Assembly: GCA_001600695.1 (NCBI GenBank)
Contig: BCKQ01000001.1
Coordinates: 1,578,722-1,642,721 of the forward strand
Origin: Ascoidea asiatica
Taxonomy: Eukaryota; Ascomycota; Saccharomycetes; Ascoideales; Ascoideaceae
DNA length: 64,000 nt
Direction of reading: 5' to 3'
The notes below the pieces were generated by a model. The model was not told the origin of the DNA and did not search any database. It saw only the letters and a list, made by a program, of their open reading frames with translations. Of the stretch, positions 21,787-31,633 are shown piece by piece. The first letter of the stretch is position 1, and the number at the start of each line of letters is the position of its first letter. The translations under genes were made by a program, and so were the position numbers.

Positions 21787-22665
21787 AAATAGTCAAATGA
21801 AGTTTGTTAAGCCAGCAGGTATGATAAGTCTGAAGATTAAATGTTAGAAAGGTGAAGTTTAGTTAGTAGCTTAGATAATAAAACTAATTTCATAAACAGG
21901 CCAACGAAATTGAGAATACAACAGCAAATTATGATTCTAAACAAGGTTCTTAAAAGTTTTTTGATATCAATATATTTAACCAAAGGAAAATAACAAAAAT
22001 TATTATTATATTTATTTATTAGAATGATTTATATTTTTTTTTTTTGATTGATTATTTTTAATGATTTATTTGAAATCCTCGAGCTTTTAATAAAGTAACT
22101 TAATATTATAACTCTATGGATAAAGCTCAGTAAGGAAGGCTATTGATCTTTATTTAATTTTGCTACCGGAAGTCCTGTAGAAATCTATATTTACTTGCTG
22201 TACTGGATTTTATTACTGGCATCAGCGTTAGCAGATGGCTGATTGCAAGGTTTGTTATAAATAGCTAAGGAAAGTATTCCAGACGTGATGTGATACAAGC
22301 GCGAAGACCTAAGACAAGAGGCTGGTTTATGGCAACGCAAACAGCTTGTGGCAAATTTGGTGGCTTGTGAGTTTTAATGCACCCAGTTTGCTGGAAATAA
22401 AATTTACCCTAAGTGAATGCGCTTCTATGTACCAATAGCATCCATATAATTGGTCTCACAGCTCTACTAATTTTTGTTTTTCGCTTTCAAAATAAATTTA
22501 TTTCAAAGTTTGAAAATATTTCAGAGATAATTCACAAATACTTTCATATTTTAGTTATTTAGTGACGATAGAACATCAGATAAAATAGACTTTTTGATAA
22601 ATAAGAAAAACCAACTTTAACTAGTTGAATAAACAGATTATAAAAGAATAGCATCCTAGACAAAT
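21787..22665. promoter_or_regulatory. UTP30-like gene upstream region with GC-richer island
   Basis: The 879-base stretch has no convincing coding frame. From about 22140 to 22460 the composition is clearly less AT-rich than its surroundings and holds several small potential stems, for example CTACCGGAAGTCCTGTAG near 22163. An untranslated RNA is possible, but I could not match it to U1, U2, U4, U5, U6, RNase P or SRP RNA. No tRNA B box is present. Confidence 0.4.
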
Positions 22666-23445
22666 ATGTCTCTCATAATAGGAACTGCAAGAGAGGAAAA
22701 AGCAAAAAAATCTATAGAATCATTAACTCAAATATTGAAGACTGGTAAAGATAAGAATCCAGCAGAGCCAATTTTTCTATCAATAACAATAATTGGGAAA
22801 CTAATACAGAAAAATGATTATCTTCCCAGAATAATAAATATTCCTCATAAATTAGCAAAATCCTCATCCAAATCAATACTTTTAATAACAAAAGATCCTT
22901 CAACTCCATATAGAACTGCATTAACTGCCAAAGGATGCCCAACTGAAAATTGTTTTAAATCTATTTATTCAATTAAAAAAATAAAATCAATCTCAACAAG
23001 TACAAAAAAAAAGATAAATTTATTTAAAGATCATGACATTATAATGTCTGATCATAGAGTCACCCATTTATTACCAAATCTATTAGGTGAAATATTTTAT
23101 GTTAAAAACAAAAAAGTTCCTTTTATGATACAAATGGCAAAACCTGATAAAACTCTAACTCATAATTCTTATCAAAAAGGCCAAAAATTAAAAATTGAAA
23201 GTTGTGAAAGCGATTATGTATTAAAGCAAATTAGATCAATTATAAGAAATACTTATTATATCCCAAAGGAGAATGGTAATACCTTATCAATTAAAGTTGG
23301 CTACCCAATATTTTCTGTCCAAAATATTTTAGAAAATATTGAAGCTGTAATAAGTTTTTTATTCAAGAAAGAAGGTCTTTCTTTGAAAAGAATTAAAGGA
23401 GTAACAATAAGAACTGCAAATGAAGCTTTACCATTATATACATAA
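22666..23445 (+). CDS. UTP30: Ribosomal L1-fold nucleolar protein, Utp30-like
   Basis: 259 aa, close to yeast Utp30 (274 aa) and much shorter than Cic1 (376 aa). The whole chain reads as an L1-like domain: PIFLSITIIGK, a lysine-rich edge, LFKDHDIIMSDHRVTHLLPN, then GEIFYVKNKKVPFMI and the second half ISFLFKKEGLSLKRIKGVTI. The motif D-x-x-x-D-x-R followed by LLP and the K-x-P-x-x-x pattern is typical of the Utp30/RSL1D1 group. These proteins join early 90S pre-ribosomes in the nucleolus. The start at 22666 is the first in-frame ATG; the next gene lies 523 bases downstream on the same strand. Cic1/Nsa3 is the main alternative. Confidence 0.72.
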   Translation: MSLIIGTAREEKAKKSIESLTQILKTGKDKNPAEPIFLSITIIGKLIQKNDYLPRIINIPHKLAKSSSKSILLITKDPSTPYRTALTAKGCPTENCFKSIYSIKKIKSISTSTKKKINLFKDHDIIMSDHRVTHLLPNLLGEIFYVKNKKVPFMIQMAKPDKTLTHNSYQKGQKLKIESCESDYVLKQIRSIIRNTYYIPKENGNTLSIKVGYPIFSVQNILENIEAVISFLFKKEGLSLKRIKGVTIRTANEALPLYT

Positions 23446-23968
23446 TTTATTATTCATGACCAAATATCTATATAGTCTTATTCTTTTATAATTTTGTAGA
23501 ATAATACAAACAGTTCTGATATTCATGTGTAAATAATGAAATATCTCAATTCAAAGCAGTTTTCAATTACTTTAATAACACAAGCACTTAAAAATTATTT
23601 AACACTCAAAACTTATTTAAGTTCAATCACGTGCGATTATCCTTTTCTTTCTCAAAAAATAAACTTTCTTTAAATTAAAAGACAGAGAATACTCTTAAAA
23701 ATAAGTCTCCAAGCAAATTCTCTTCAATTAATTAAAAAAATAGCCAATATATCCAAAGCTTTAATTTAATATTATTTTTGAAAGTCAATTAAACTTATAA
23801 AACAGTTTTAATATTTTGTAAGTTCAAGTTTTTAAATATATTTTTACTAACAATATTTTCCCAATAACTGTTTCTTTTTCTAAAATTCTATTGGTCAAGC
23901 AATCAAATAAATAAATAAGTAACTAAGTATATTTATATATATATATACATATATATATCTAAATTGTT
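23446..23968. promoter_or_regulatory. Intergenic region with TCACGTG site upstream of an acidic nuclear protein gene
   Basis: About 520 bases separate two plus-strand genes. A TCACGTG (Cbf1-type) site sits at 23637-23643, about 330 bases before the next ATG. A TATATATATACATATATATAT run lies at about 23935-23958, immediately upstream of that start. Confidence 0.5.
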
Positions 23969-26900
23969 ATGACTGAAGAAGACTCAGCAATTGATATTGA
24001 AGAAAAAGTCACTTCTGATGAAGAGCTTCAAACTTTAGAATCAAACTCGGAAAAAATTGATCAATTATTAAATTCTAATGAATTGAAAGATAATAACGAT
24101 ATTGAAATGATATTTGACGATCTGAAAAATAATTCATCTCCAAATGATACAGGAATGCAATTAATCAATCATAATGTTCAAAATGATCAAGATTCTTTAG
24201 TCACTGCTTCATTATCGATTTTTAAAAATAATTACGAAAATCAGGATCCTGTTCAAAATCAAGATAGCAATAACAATAATGTAAATCAATTTCATACATT
24301 GAATCAAGTAGAACAATATAATCATTTTGATCAATTGAACTCAAATGATCAAAATATCGATTATAATGAAGAAGATATAGAAATTGGAGAAAATTCTGAA
24401 AAGGGTAATTACCCAGATGCCATCGAAATAAATACGGAAAGCAGCGAGAATGAGAATGAGAATGAGAATGAAGACGATGAGGATGAGAACGAGAACGAGA
24501 TTGAGAATGAAGATGAAAACGAAGGTGAAAATGAAGATGTCAGCGAAGATGAAATTGAAAGCGAAGATGAAGATGAAGATGAAAATGAAAATGAAAATGA
24601 AAATGAAAACGAAAACGAAAATGAAAATAAAAATGAAAATAAAAATAAAAATAAGATTGAAAATGAGAATGAAGGTGAGGATTTAGAAGATCAAGAAGAA
24701 GAGGGAAGTGAAACCAAAAGTGAAAATGGAGACATTACAGGTCATGATAACTCTGTATTTGATATTGATCCTGATAATTCAGGTTCCATTAATGATACAA
24801 GTATGATTATGAGAAATAATGAAAACCAATTAATATCTGAGATTATGAATGAGTCTGAAAATGATATTGACTCCAATATAGAAAGTGATTATGATAATGA
24901 GGAAGAATACCAAGATGAAGAAGAGTCTCAAGAGAATATTGAAAATGATGAAGCAAAGGAAAAAATCAACCCAGAATCAAAAGAAAATATTGATACCCCT
25001 GAGGTTACTGGAAAGAATGAAGATATACAAGAAGTTGCTGATACCAGAAAGCTAGAAAATGGAAATCATGATGAATTTGAGAATGGTAAGATGACTGAGA
25101 AAACCGAAAAAGAATTCTATAATAAAATTACTGAGAAGGACCCCGAAAATGGAGATACGGAAATTTCCAGAAAAAACCAAGCAATTGATGTTTCATTGCC
25201 TGAATCTGGAAAAGGCGAAAGCTATCTAAAGCCTGAAATAGTAAGAAGTGAAATTCCTTCCAACAGTTCAGAAATTTCAAAACAAACCAATGGCGATATT
25301 GAAATCGCTCTTCATAATAAATTAGAAGACAGTAGTATCATCAAGTCTTCTATTGAACTACCTTTTCATTTGAATGTTCAAAAGGAATCTTTTATAAACG
25401 ATCAAATTCCTGCAGAAAAGAGTATAGTTGATAAGAACATTGAAGACTCCAAACCGTTTGTGAACCCAATGGATACTACTTTAGCTCACTTTGATAGTGA
25501 TCTTAACTCTAAATTTAATTCTGAATCTAAAACTGATTTTGAAAAGACAAATATCTCTTCCAAAACCGATGTTAACCACGAAGATGAAGAACACAAGAAA
25601 AATAATATCCGGAAAATAGAAGGTCAAACAGAAAAACCTGATGTTCAAAATGAAAAAGATACCAAAATGGAGATTGTTAATGAATCTACAATCCCAAAGA
25701 AGAATAATTCAGAGCTGCTTGATAAGAAATTTAGTGATGTAAATGAACCTCTAAATGAAAGTGAAAAGGTTTCTCCTCTCAATAATGAAAACTTTAATGA
25801 AAATGAAGACCAAAATTTGATTTCAAATACCGTTTCTAATGCCTTAAAGACAAATCATCAATCAGAAGATAGTATAAATGACAAAATAAATGTAGAACCC
25901 AAAAGTGAAACTGAAAAAGGAATAGAGTCGCGAATAAGTAAAAAGTCAGAAATCGATGAAAAAAAACATACTTCTATTGGTGATCAAAACAGAGATGTTC
26001 TTAAAGCCCCAATAGAAAGTATAAATGGCCAAGATGAAGACTCAGCTAATAGTGTTGATGTAGGTCTTGAAATGAATGCAAAAAGCAGTTTTGGTATAAG
26101 CAAAAAAGGTGAAAGTGTGGATGTAGATATGGAAATGAAGGTGGATTCTAGTCACCTAATATTCAATGGTTTTGATAGTCGTTTGAATAATGAAGAATTT
26201 TCGGATGGGATTAAAGAAAAGGAAGAGATAAAACCATTTGATATAGGTACTTTTCCTGTATTTATTAACTTTTTTGAGAAGAAATTTCTCTTATTTGAAC
26301 TAGATGATTCAAAATACAACGACCTTCCTTCAATATTTGATTCTTCATCCCACTATATGATAGATGAATCGTTGGAGCTATTTTTTGCAGCGTTAAGAGA
26401 AAAGTTCATATCTGTTGGTTCTCCACTTGATTTTAATGATGAAATTAAATTAAAAATCAAAGTCTTAGATTTAAAAATTAGCGAAGATAATGTGTATGCA
26501 AAGGAATTGACGTTCAAAGATTTGTTGTTTATTTTTTGGAAACTACCTTTCCAAGAACGTAAAACGCATATAAATGTTGATATGGTCACTAAAAAGAGAT
26601 TTAGTTGGTACTTTAATAATTTGATATCCAAAATTGGTTTGAAAAAAGTAAGTAGCTTGGAAGAAGATTCTAAGAGTAATATTTCTGAGAAGGGTTTAGC
26701 ACTTGAAGAAACAGAGAAAAAAGAACATAAGAATACACCCAATAATGATATTCATAAAAGCCCTTCGGAAACAACTGCAAGTCATGGATTACCACCGATT
26801 CCATTGGCAAATAACAATGAATCCAATATTGCGAAGGCAGATCCCACTTCAGAATTACGTGCAAAGTTATTGAGAAAGTTTCAGACCAAAAGATTGAATG

Positions 26901-26995
26901 TTAATAAAGATGGCCCAGGTATGAGCGATAATAAGAGAAAAATAGAATCCCCTGTCACATCTCCATCCAAGAAAAGAAAGAATGAAGAAAGCTAG
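23969..26995 (+). CDS. Large acidic nuclear protein with C-terminal DUF2420-like domain
   Basis: 1008 aa. Residues 1-750 are disordered and extremely acidic (Asp/Glu/Asn-rich), with a run of Glu-Asn repeats at about 160-240. A folded-looking segment at about 757-890 contains FDIGTFPVFINFFEKKFLLF, FELDDSK and SLELFFAALREKF, followed by KIKVLDLKISEDNVYAKELT. In pattern this recalls the fungal UPF0646/DUF2420 domain, for which I know no function; this match is from memory only. The C-terminus is basic with two likely nuclear localisation signals, RKFQTKRLNV and SPSKKRKNEES. A nuclear role is therefore inferred. It faces the serine-rich gene at 27910-31383 across a 0.9-kb convergent gap. Confidence 0.7.
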   Translation: MTEEDSAIDIEEKVTSDEELQTLESNSEKIDQLLNSNELKDNNDIEMIFDDLKNNSSPNDTGMQLINHNVQNDQDSLVTASLSIFKNNYENQDPVQNQDSNNNNVNQFHTLNQVEQYNHFDQLNSNDQNIDYNEEDIEIGENSEKGNYPDAIEINTESSENENENENEDDEDENENEIENEDENEGENEDVSEDEIESEDEDEDENENENENENENENENKNENKNKNKIENENEGEDLEDQEEEGSETKSENGDITGHDNSVFDIDPDNSGSINDTSMIMRNNENQLISEIMNESENDIDSNIESDYDNEEEYQDEEESQENIENDEAKEKINPESKENIDTPEVTGKNEDIQEVADTRKLENGNHDEFENGKMTEKTEKEFYNKITEKDPENGDTEISRKNQAIDVSLPESGKGESYLKPEIVRSEIPSNSSEISKQTNGDIEIALHNKLEDSSIIKSSIELPFHLNVQKESFINDQIPAEKSIVDKNIEDSKPFVNPMDTTLAHFDSDLNSKFNSESKTDFEKTNISSKTDVNHEDEEHKKNNIRKIEGQTEKPDVQNEKDTKMEIVNESTIPKKNNSELLDKKFSDVNEPLNESEKVSPLNNENFNENEDQNLISNTVSNALKTNHQSEDSINDKINVEPKSETEKGIESRISKKSEIDEKKHTSIGDQNRDVLKAPIESINGQDEDSANSVDVGLEMNAKSSFGISKKGESVDVDMEMKVDSSHLIFNGFDSRLNNEEFSDGIKEKEEIKPFDIGTFPVFINFFEKKFLLFELDDSKYNDLPSIFDSSSHYMIDESLELFFAALREKFISVGSPLDFNDEIKLKIKVLDLKISEDNVYAKELTFKDLLFIFWKLPFQERKTHINVDMVTKKRFSWYFNNLISKIGLKKVSSLEEDSKSNISEKGLALEETEKKEHKNTPNNDIHKSPSETTASHGLPPIPLANNNESNIAKADPTSELRAKLLRKFQTKRLNVNKDGPGMSDNKRKIESPVTSPSKKRKNEES
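24446..24680 (+). repeat. GAAAAT/GAGAAT coding repeat (Glu-Asn)
   Basis: About 235 bases are built from degenerate GA(A/G)AA(T/C) hexamers encoding alternating Glu and Asn or Asp. It is a coding minisatellite inside the acidic protein; the other frame gives a Met/Lys shadow. Confidence 0.85.
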
Positions 26996-27909
26996 TATTT
27001 TCTTTTGAATTCGTTATAACATGTGTGTATTATTAAATTTTCTCTATTGTTTGTTATTTTTATTTATTTTTATATATATTATATAGTCTCGTGAAAGTTC
27101 TAATATATTTGCTGACTGAAATTTGAAACTTTAGTAATATTCCTGGTACTGTATCGAAAAATTCATTAGACATCCACATATATAATACTTAAAATTAAGA
27201 CTCAACTAACTTGAAGTAATTTTCATAAAAATAATTGGCAAAAAAATTAAATATAATAAAAACTAGCAATTGGGGAATATGCTTTTGCAAGTACGACAAA
27301 AGAAGTTGAAAAAAATACAAAAATATTTTAGAAGATAATCAGCAAAAATAAATATAGGTCTATAATAATGATGCAATAAAAGCAATTTTAAGAGAATTCT
27401 CACAATCCACTAAATAGCAAAAGAAAAGTTGATTCTTCAAAAAAAAAAAAAATCCAGTAGTGAAAAAAGCAAGCAGTAAAAAAATTTCGAAGAAGAAGGA
27501 AGAAAAAAAATCCTGATAATAAAAAATAAAATAAAATAAAATGAAAGATAAGGCTTCATATTCAACCAAAATTATAAGAAAACATGTCCTTAGAAAAGTG
27601 TCAGCTAATAAAAAATAAACTGATTTTATTTTTGAAAAAAAAAAAAAAAAAAAAGAAAAAAAGAAAAAAAGAAAACAAAAGTAACCCAAAATAATTCTTT
27701 AACATTAATAATATAGGATATTGAATAATAATAATAATTATAATAATAATAATAAAAATAATAGTAATAATATTAGTAATAGTAAAAAATAATAATAAAT
27801 AATGGTAATAATAATAATACAATCGTTAAAAAAAAAAGTAAAAAAATAAAAAGAAGGCATCAACCAAAAAAAAAAGAATTAAAGTATTTTTAAGAAGATA
27901 GTTTAAGGA
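26996..27909. terminator. Convergent intergenic region, purine-rich
   Basis: The 914 bases between convergent genes include TATATATTATATAG near 27072-27086 and long A-rich or A/G-rich stretches (27430-27900), with poly-A runs and AATAAT repeats around 27725-27800. Frames seen on the minus strand are all Phe/Ile shadows of these runs. I see no gene. Confidence 0.5.
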
Positions 27910-30900
27910 TCAGATTTGATTACTTATGTCCGAATCTTTGAATATATCAGTTTCAGGAAGCATTTCATAAGATTGATCACTGTGATTTATTTTGAGATTG
28001 AGTTGGTCAATCTGCTCTTTCAAAGAATTGATTTTACTTAATCGTTTATTTTTAGCCATGGATTTTCTCTTTTTGATATCACTAAGATTTGTTTCTGAAT
28101 ACCATCCAGACTTAGATAATTTATCAAGAATTGCCTGATATGAAGCATTTTCCAAATTCATTTGATCTATAGAAAGCTGTAACTGACCTAATAGGTCTAA
28201 TTTTTTCTTTTGATTTTCTTCCATAGTAGAGATTGAGTCAGAGTTAGTATCATCAGCCTTTGAAGGGGGAACAATTTCACTGTATTGATTTTTTCTATTA
28301 GCATCAATTGTACAGTTATTGAGACTATATTGATCGTGTGCTGATGGGATCAAATCATTTAGAAACGCCAATGGTGTTACTGGCCTATTTGAAAACAGAG
28401 AGTCTATACCATAGTTTTTGTTTTGGGAAGAATCATCTGAAAATAGGTTGTCTTCTGATCCAAAACAGTTATATCGGGAACTAACATTTATAACTGAAGA
28501 AGTTAGAGGAGTAACGTTTGTAGTAGGGGAATTGGAATTACTGAAAGAATTCATATTAAACATAGAGTTTGCCATTGAAGAACCAGTAATTGTAGAAGAA
28601 ATAGCACCATTAGAACTAAAAGTTGTATTATTACTCTTCTTCGAAAAATCAGAATCTATTGAGACTTTTTGTTGATGTTCTGGCAAAGAAATGCCTTTTT
28701 GAATCTTAATAGATGCATTTGAAACTTTTCTTCGACTTAAGGAATATGAACTTCTTTTTGAAGAAATTTTTATACTGTCGGAATAGGTAATCAAAGAAGA
28801 CCTTTTAGGTTTAATGTTGGTTGCATCTTTTCTCGTTTGAGTTAAAGATGCGGAATATGGAAACGTAGATATATGAGAATCGAAATTTCCTCCATTGTTA
28901 TGGGCTTTAAGAGAATGAGCGTCTAATTTGATTGAGCCAGAAGTTTTTAGTTTGATGGTCTCTAAATCCATTGAGTTTGAATTGAGGTTTGAGTTTATAG
29001 ATTTTGTATCGGAAGAATGAGACTTGCCAGTAATAGGGGTAGTTACACGTCTGATTCCAAAAACGAATTTTCCCAATAGATTAGTTGAAGAAGGAGAAGA
29101 GATACTCGAAGACCTAGTAGATGGTGAGCATGCAGAATACGGAGAAATTGCAAAAGAAGAGTCCAGTGTTAAATGAGTATTAATTGATAACTTTTTATTG
29201 CCACATCTTTCTTTCAATTTAGAAAGCGTTCTTTTGATATTAATAGCCGGAGAAGGCAATAGTAATCCAGTTGTAACTATTGACTCTCTTTCTTTAATCT
29301 TATTAAAGTAATCTTCGGAACTATCTGTAGGCGCAAAGGAATTTTGTGACATCACCAAGTCAGAAGATGAGGAATCATTTCCAAGAAAAAATTTGGTGGA
29401 TGCAAAAAAAGAATGTCTTTTAGTTGGAGCTGACTTTGAAGAATTGACGCTATGTTGATCATAACTTTTTGTTCTTACTGGCTTGGATTGATCCATAGAT
29501 TTTTTAATGACATTATTTCCATTGGCATTGATAGCTTTAGCACTAATTCTCAATTGACTGTTTTGACTGGAATTACTTTTATAAGAAAAATCACTTTCAG
29601 ATGAATTTTTACTTTTATGTGAATTTTTATCTTTAGTATCTTTATTCGAACTGCGTCTATTATTCATAACATTCAGATGACTTGTGGAGCTCAACCAAGA
29701 GTTAACGTCAATTTTATCAGAATAACCAGAATCTTTATTATGTGCGTGTAAATGAATTTGGCTAGAGTTTTTCTTTGATGCATCTCTCCAAGAATTTTTA
29801 GAGTAATCAATAGAAGAAAGAAAAGGTGAAGACATAGACGATTTTGGTAAATTTGGGGGAGATTGTCGAAAATCCATTTGGTTTGATGAGAAATAAACAT
29901 CATTGTTGATTAAATAATTATTATTATTGTTATCCGAAACCTCAGGTACGGGATTTCTCATTATAGGACTTGAATGAAATGAGTTATTTCTAGGTCTGTA
30001 TGACAAAGAAGGACTTTTTGAAATAAGGCCATCGGAAATTGATCTCAAATTTTGTGAATTTGTTGTGATTGATAATGAATTTCTAGGTTTAATTGTCACT
30101 AATGGATCTATAGGTTTAGAAAGTCTTCTTTGCCTTTCTCCAGATGAATTCTGATTGAATAAGCTATTATTAAAGTCGTTATTGTTTGAGCTAAATTCAT
30201 TTGCATTTCTGTTTCCATGTATCGAACCAGAAGCAAGACTGGTTAATGATTCATTGTTATATTTTGGGAATACTGGTTTGGATAAAGGAAGTGCTCTATT
30301 CAAAGCAATATCATTATTGTTATTGTTAACATTGCTATTAGCACCAACAACATTGTAATTATTGACACTGTTACTTTCATAATCATCTTCAGAATAGGAG
30401 GTTTGAAATTGATTTTGATTTAAATTTACCGAACTTTGAAGGGATTGAAATGAAACAATTGATTTCCTAGCACTTGACTTTGGTGTTGAATAAGGTAATG
30501 AATATTTTCTAGCCCTTGGGGAACTTTTAGTGAAAGATGGATTACGAGAAGTTTGAACAGCTAGTTTATCTTTCGAACTTAAAATAACATTATTGAAATT
30601 ATCTGAGTTATTTATATTTTCGGAGTTAATAAAATTTTTACCAGCAGTAATATTATTAATAGGGCTATTCCCATTACTATTAACCGGAGTCAAATTATTA
30701 CTTGTGCAAGTTGAAATTGAATCTCTTTTAATTTCTTGAAATAATTTTTTTGTTGAAATATTTAAGCTAGAAGATCTATAATAATTTAAAACCCTTGTTT
30801 CACTTCCAAAATCTGAAATATAACCATTTTGTTCATATACAGTAGATTTCAAAGGACCAGGGAATTTAGTGTTAGCGCCTATATCAGAATTATTATAATT

Positions 30901-31383
30901 ATTATTGAAATTGGAATTATTTGTTGCTGAGTTAGCATAATATTGATCAATTGAGTTTAAAGATGATAATCCATCATCACCATCAATATCTTGATCATTT
31001 TCTGTTGATTTATTTTGAACAAAATGAATATTATTTTGATAATTAGTTGAATTAGTATTTAAACTATATGTATCGAAAGGGGATAATTCATCATCTTCAG
31101 GAATAATATCAACTTTCTTTGGAAGAGTTGTTGATATAAACTCATCATTATTTATAACATAAGAATTAATTGTCGAAGTTAATGAAACATTATCAAAAGG
31201 TATTTGTAATTGGAGTTTTTGAATTGCTTTTCCATTTGAAGTTAAAATTGGAGCAGATCCTAAAGTTGAAAGTTGATGTGTAAAAGTAAGATTCTTTGAA
31301 TTTGTGGTCAGGTCTCGAACATCAGGTTGAAAAGCACTATCAGAAAGATGATCAGAAGATGGTAGTTCTTCTTCAGTTGTCAT
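27910..31383 (-). CDS. Unidentified serine/asparagine-rich protein (1157 aa)
   Basis: 1157 aa, start ATG at 31383. Most of the chain is Ser/Asn-rich and probably disordered, with many S/T-P and basic-x-x-S sites (RNPSFTKSSPRARKYSLP, KPIDPLVTIKPRNSLSI), as in kinase-regulated cortical or cell-cycle proteins. Two more ordered parts are visible: an N-terminal segment, APILTSNGKAIQKLQLQIPF (~44-63), and a C-terminal predicted coiled coil (~1065-1140) containing LLGQLQLSIDQMNLENASYQ and the SGWYSETNLSDIKKRKSM segment. I do not recognise the family and assign no function. The codon use matches neighbouring genes, so it is a native gene. Promoter sequence is shared with the gene-poor region to its right. 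Confidence 0.75.
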   Translation of the reverse strand: MTTEEELPSSDHLSDSAFQPDVRDLTTNSKNLTFTHQLSTLGSAPILTSNGKAIQKLQLQIPFDNVSLTSTINSYVINNDEFISTTLPKKVDIIPEDDELSPFDTYSLNTNSTNYQNNIHFVQNKSTENDQDIDGDDGLSSLNSIDQYYANSATNNSNFNNNYNNSDIGANTKFPGPLKSTVYEQNGYISDFGSETRVLNYYRSSSLNISTKKLFQEIKRDSISTCTSNNLTPVNSNGNSPINNITAGKNFINSENINNSDNFNNVILSSKDKLAVQTSRNPSFTKSSPRARKYSLPYSTPKSSARKSIVSFQSLQSSVNLNQNQFQTSYSEDDYESNSVNNYNVVGANSNVNNNNNDIALNRALPLSKPVFPKYNNESLTSLASGSIHGNRNANEFSSNNNDFNNSLFNQNSSGERQRRLSKPIDPLVTIKPRNSLSITTNSQNLRSISDGLISKSPSLSYRPRNNSFHSSPIMRNPVPEVSDNNNNNYLINNDVYFSSNQMDFRQSPPNLPKSSMSSPFLSSIDYSKNSWRDASKKNSSQIHLHAHNKDSGYSDKIDVNSWLSSTSHLNVMNNRRSSNKDTKDKNSHKSKNSSESDFSYKSNSSQNSQLRISAKAINANGNNVIKKSMDQSKPVRTKSYDQHSVNSSKSAPTKRHSFFASTKFFLGNDSSSSDLVMSQNSFAPTDSSEDYFNKIKERESIVTTGLLLPSPAINIKRTLSKLKERCGNKKLSINTHLTLDSSFAISPYSACSPSTRSSSISSPSSTNLLGKFVFGIRRVTTPITGKSHSSDTKSINSNLNSNSMDLETIKLKTSGSIKLDAHSLKAHNNGGNFDSHISTFPYSASLTQTRKDATNIKPKRSSLITYSDSIKISSKRSSYSLSRRKVSNASIKIQKGISLPEHQQKVSIDSDFSKKSNNTTFSSNGAISSTITGSSMANSMFNMNSFSNSNSPTTNVTPLTSSVINVSSRYNCFGSEDNLFSDDSSQNKNYGIDSLFSNRPVTPLAFLNDLIPSAHDQYSLNNCTIDANRKNQYSEIVPPSKADDTNSDSISTMEENQKKKLDLLGQLQLSIDQMNLENASYQAILDKLSKSGWYSETNLSDIKKRKSMAKNKRLSKINSLKEQIDQLNLKINHSDQSYEMLPETDIFKDSDISNQI

Positions 31384-31632
31384 AATAAAGGGGAGTTTTC
31401 AAAATAATAACTTAAAATTACCTGAATTGAATCTTAAAAATAACAAAAATTATAAATACTGGATGAATTTGCTTTATACAGTATATAAATATAAATTTAT
31501 ATATATATATATAAGAAATATATAAATAAATATATAAATATATTAATATATTAACTTGAACTATTTTTTTGTTTCTTTTTATATTTTTATTATTTATTAA
31601 TTTTTTGTTCTCTTTTAATTAATTTTTTTTCT

Positions 31633-31633
31633 N
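31633..31633. other. Single ambiguous base in poly-T
   Basis: One n lies within a T-run about 250 bases upstream of the serine-rich gene; the homopolymer length is uncertain. Confidence 0.9.
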
